Source: Lachnospiraceae bacterium
GTDB lineage: Bacteria > Bacillota > Clostridia > Lachnospirales > Lachnospiraceae
Length of the DNA stretch: 56,653 bases
NCBI GenBank assembly: GCA_015057555.1
Contig: SVEC01000020.1
Coordinates: 1 to 56,653 of the forward strand
Direction: 5' to 3'
How positions within the stretch are numbered: position 1 is the stretch's first letter; the number at the start of each line of letters is the position of its first letter. The notes beneath the pieces were generated by a model. That model saw only the letters and a list, made by a program, of their open reading frames with translations, ran no database searches and was not told where the DNA came from. The translations under genes and the position numbers were made by a program. Positions 56,236-56,653 of the stretch are shown here, piece by piece.

Positions 56236-56463
56236 ATATTTCAAAGTATATCTCGCAAGGTGAACTATCATGATAATTCAATTATGGAAAACTTCTTCGA
56301 AATACTGAAACAAGAAATGAATTATGGTGTTGTTTATTATAGTTATGAAGAATTAAGGGAAGTATTAGAGAAATATATCTTTTATTATAATAAATAAAGA
56401 ATCAAGCAGATGCTAGGATGGATGAGTCCTGTAGAATACAGACTTAGTCTTCTTGCTAAATAA
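56236..56463 (+). pseudogene. IS3-family transposase C-terminal remnant
   Basis: The frame reads SISRKVNYHDNSIMENFF then EILKQEMNYG, SYEELREVLEKYIFYYNN and, after an in-frame TAA, RIKQMLGWMSPVEYRLSLL. These are the classic OrfB motifs (xNxxDNxxxENFF and the GxSPxxYR end), including the last catalytic region. The N-terminal two thirds of the transposase is missing and the internal stop confirms decay. A hairpin and the CTAACTTTTTTGGGG end (about 56508-56522) follow. Confidence 0.8.
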
Positions 56464-56468
56464 AAAAA

Positions 56469-56525
56469 ATGCGTAACAGACATTAAATCTGTTACGCAGT
56501 AAAAGCCTAACTTTTTTGGGGCCAC
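56469..56525. mobile_element. Right end of the IS3-family element
   Basis: A hairpin (TGCGTAACAGA with TCTGTTACGCA, 56469-56499) lies after the transposase remnant, followed by CTAACTTTTTTGGGGCCAC, which looks like a typical IS3-group terminal sequence. The matching left end was not found. Beyond 56530 nothing clear was seen to the window edge. Confidence 0.5.
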
Positions 56526-56653
56526 ATCATATAGATGTCCCCTTTGTTTTTAGCATATTCTCTTTAATTGGTCGCAAATCAGTCGCAATTTCCAAACATT
56601 TTTCTCTTAAACCCTTATAAATAAAGGCTTTACTGATTCAAACTCTTCATCGT

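Noticed and set aside
56590..56653. C-terminal end of a gene entering from the right edge (minus strand)
   Set aside because: The frame is only about 18 codons long before a stop, too little to support a gene.

Overview
The window looks like a chromosomal segment of a low-GC Gram-positive anaerobe of the Lachnospiraceae (Clostridia). The pointers are strong GGAGG ribosome binding sites, a T-box in front of pheST, an Agr peptide quorum-sensing locus, a DUF4250 gene next to a CbiE/CbiT-like gene, cdaA-cdaR, and frequent U-rich hairpin terminators. No rRNA, tRNA, CRISPR array or complete mobile element was seen. The assignment rests on gene content read by eye, not on a database search.

Region 1 (1-19.6 kb, all minus strand) is the most notable part. 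From right to left it reads agrA, agrC, a terminator, an AgrA-type direct repeat with a promoter, agrD (52 codons), agrB, a small YD-repeat surface protein, a giant RHS/YD-repeat polymorphic toxin of about 4956 aa, a small likely immunity gene, a tip remnant, and an orphan copy of the RHS core that runs off the left edge. The genes from agrD to the immunity gene overlap or nearly touch, so this looks like a quorum-sensing-controlled contact-toxin operon with spare toxin-tip cassettes.

Region 2 (19.9-27.8 kb, minus) is a T-box-led pheS-pheT-queA-gdpD operon with a UUC specifier. A block of palindromic repeats sits between the T-box and pheS. A lone membrane protein lies upstream.

Region 3 (27.9-43.7 kb) has a short plus-strand cluster with a Cys/Gly/Asn-rich protein and two unknown small proteins. 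It converges on leuS across a nested hairpin element. Minus-strand housekeeping genes follow: leuS, DUF4250, a degenerate CbiE/CbiT-like protein and an AI-2E-family permease. A plus-strand AAA/DUF4143 ATPase comes next. Then radA, a small conserved protein, clpC with its own GntR regulator, and purD-purN-purM lie on the minus strand.

Region 4 (43.8-52.6 kb) holds a cytoplasmic sugar-binding-like sensor fused to GGDEF on the plus strand. On the minus strand are a sirtuin, cdaR-cdaA and a run of unknown membrane proteins, one with a zinc ribbon and a Gln/Pro/Met/Gly repeat.

Region 5 (52.6-56.65 kb) is accessory DNA. It has a Panacea (SocA-like) putative antitoxin, an unknown partner gene with a clear promoter and operator, an IS256-family remnant, a protein ending in a non-canonical diadenylate-cyclase-like domain, and an IS3-family transposase remnant near the right edge.
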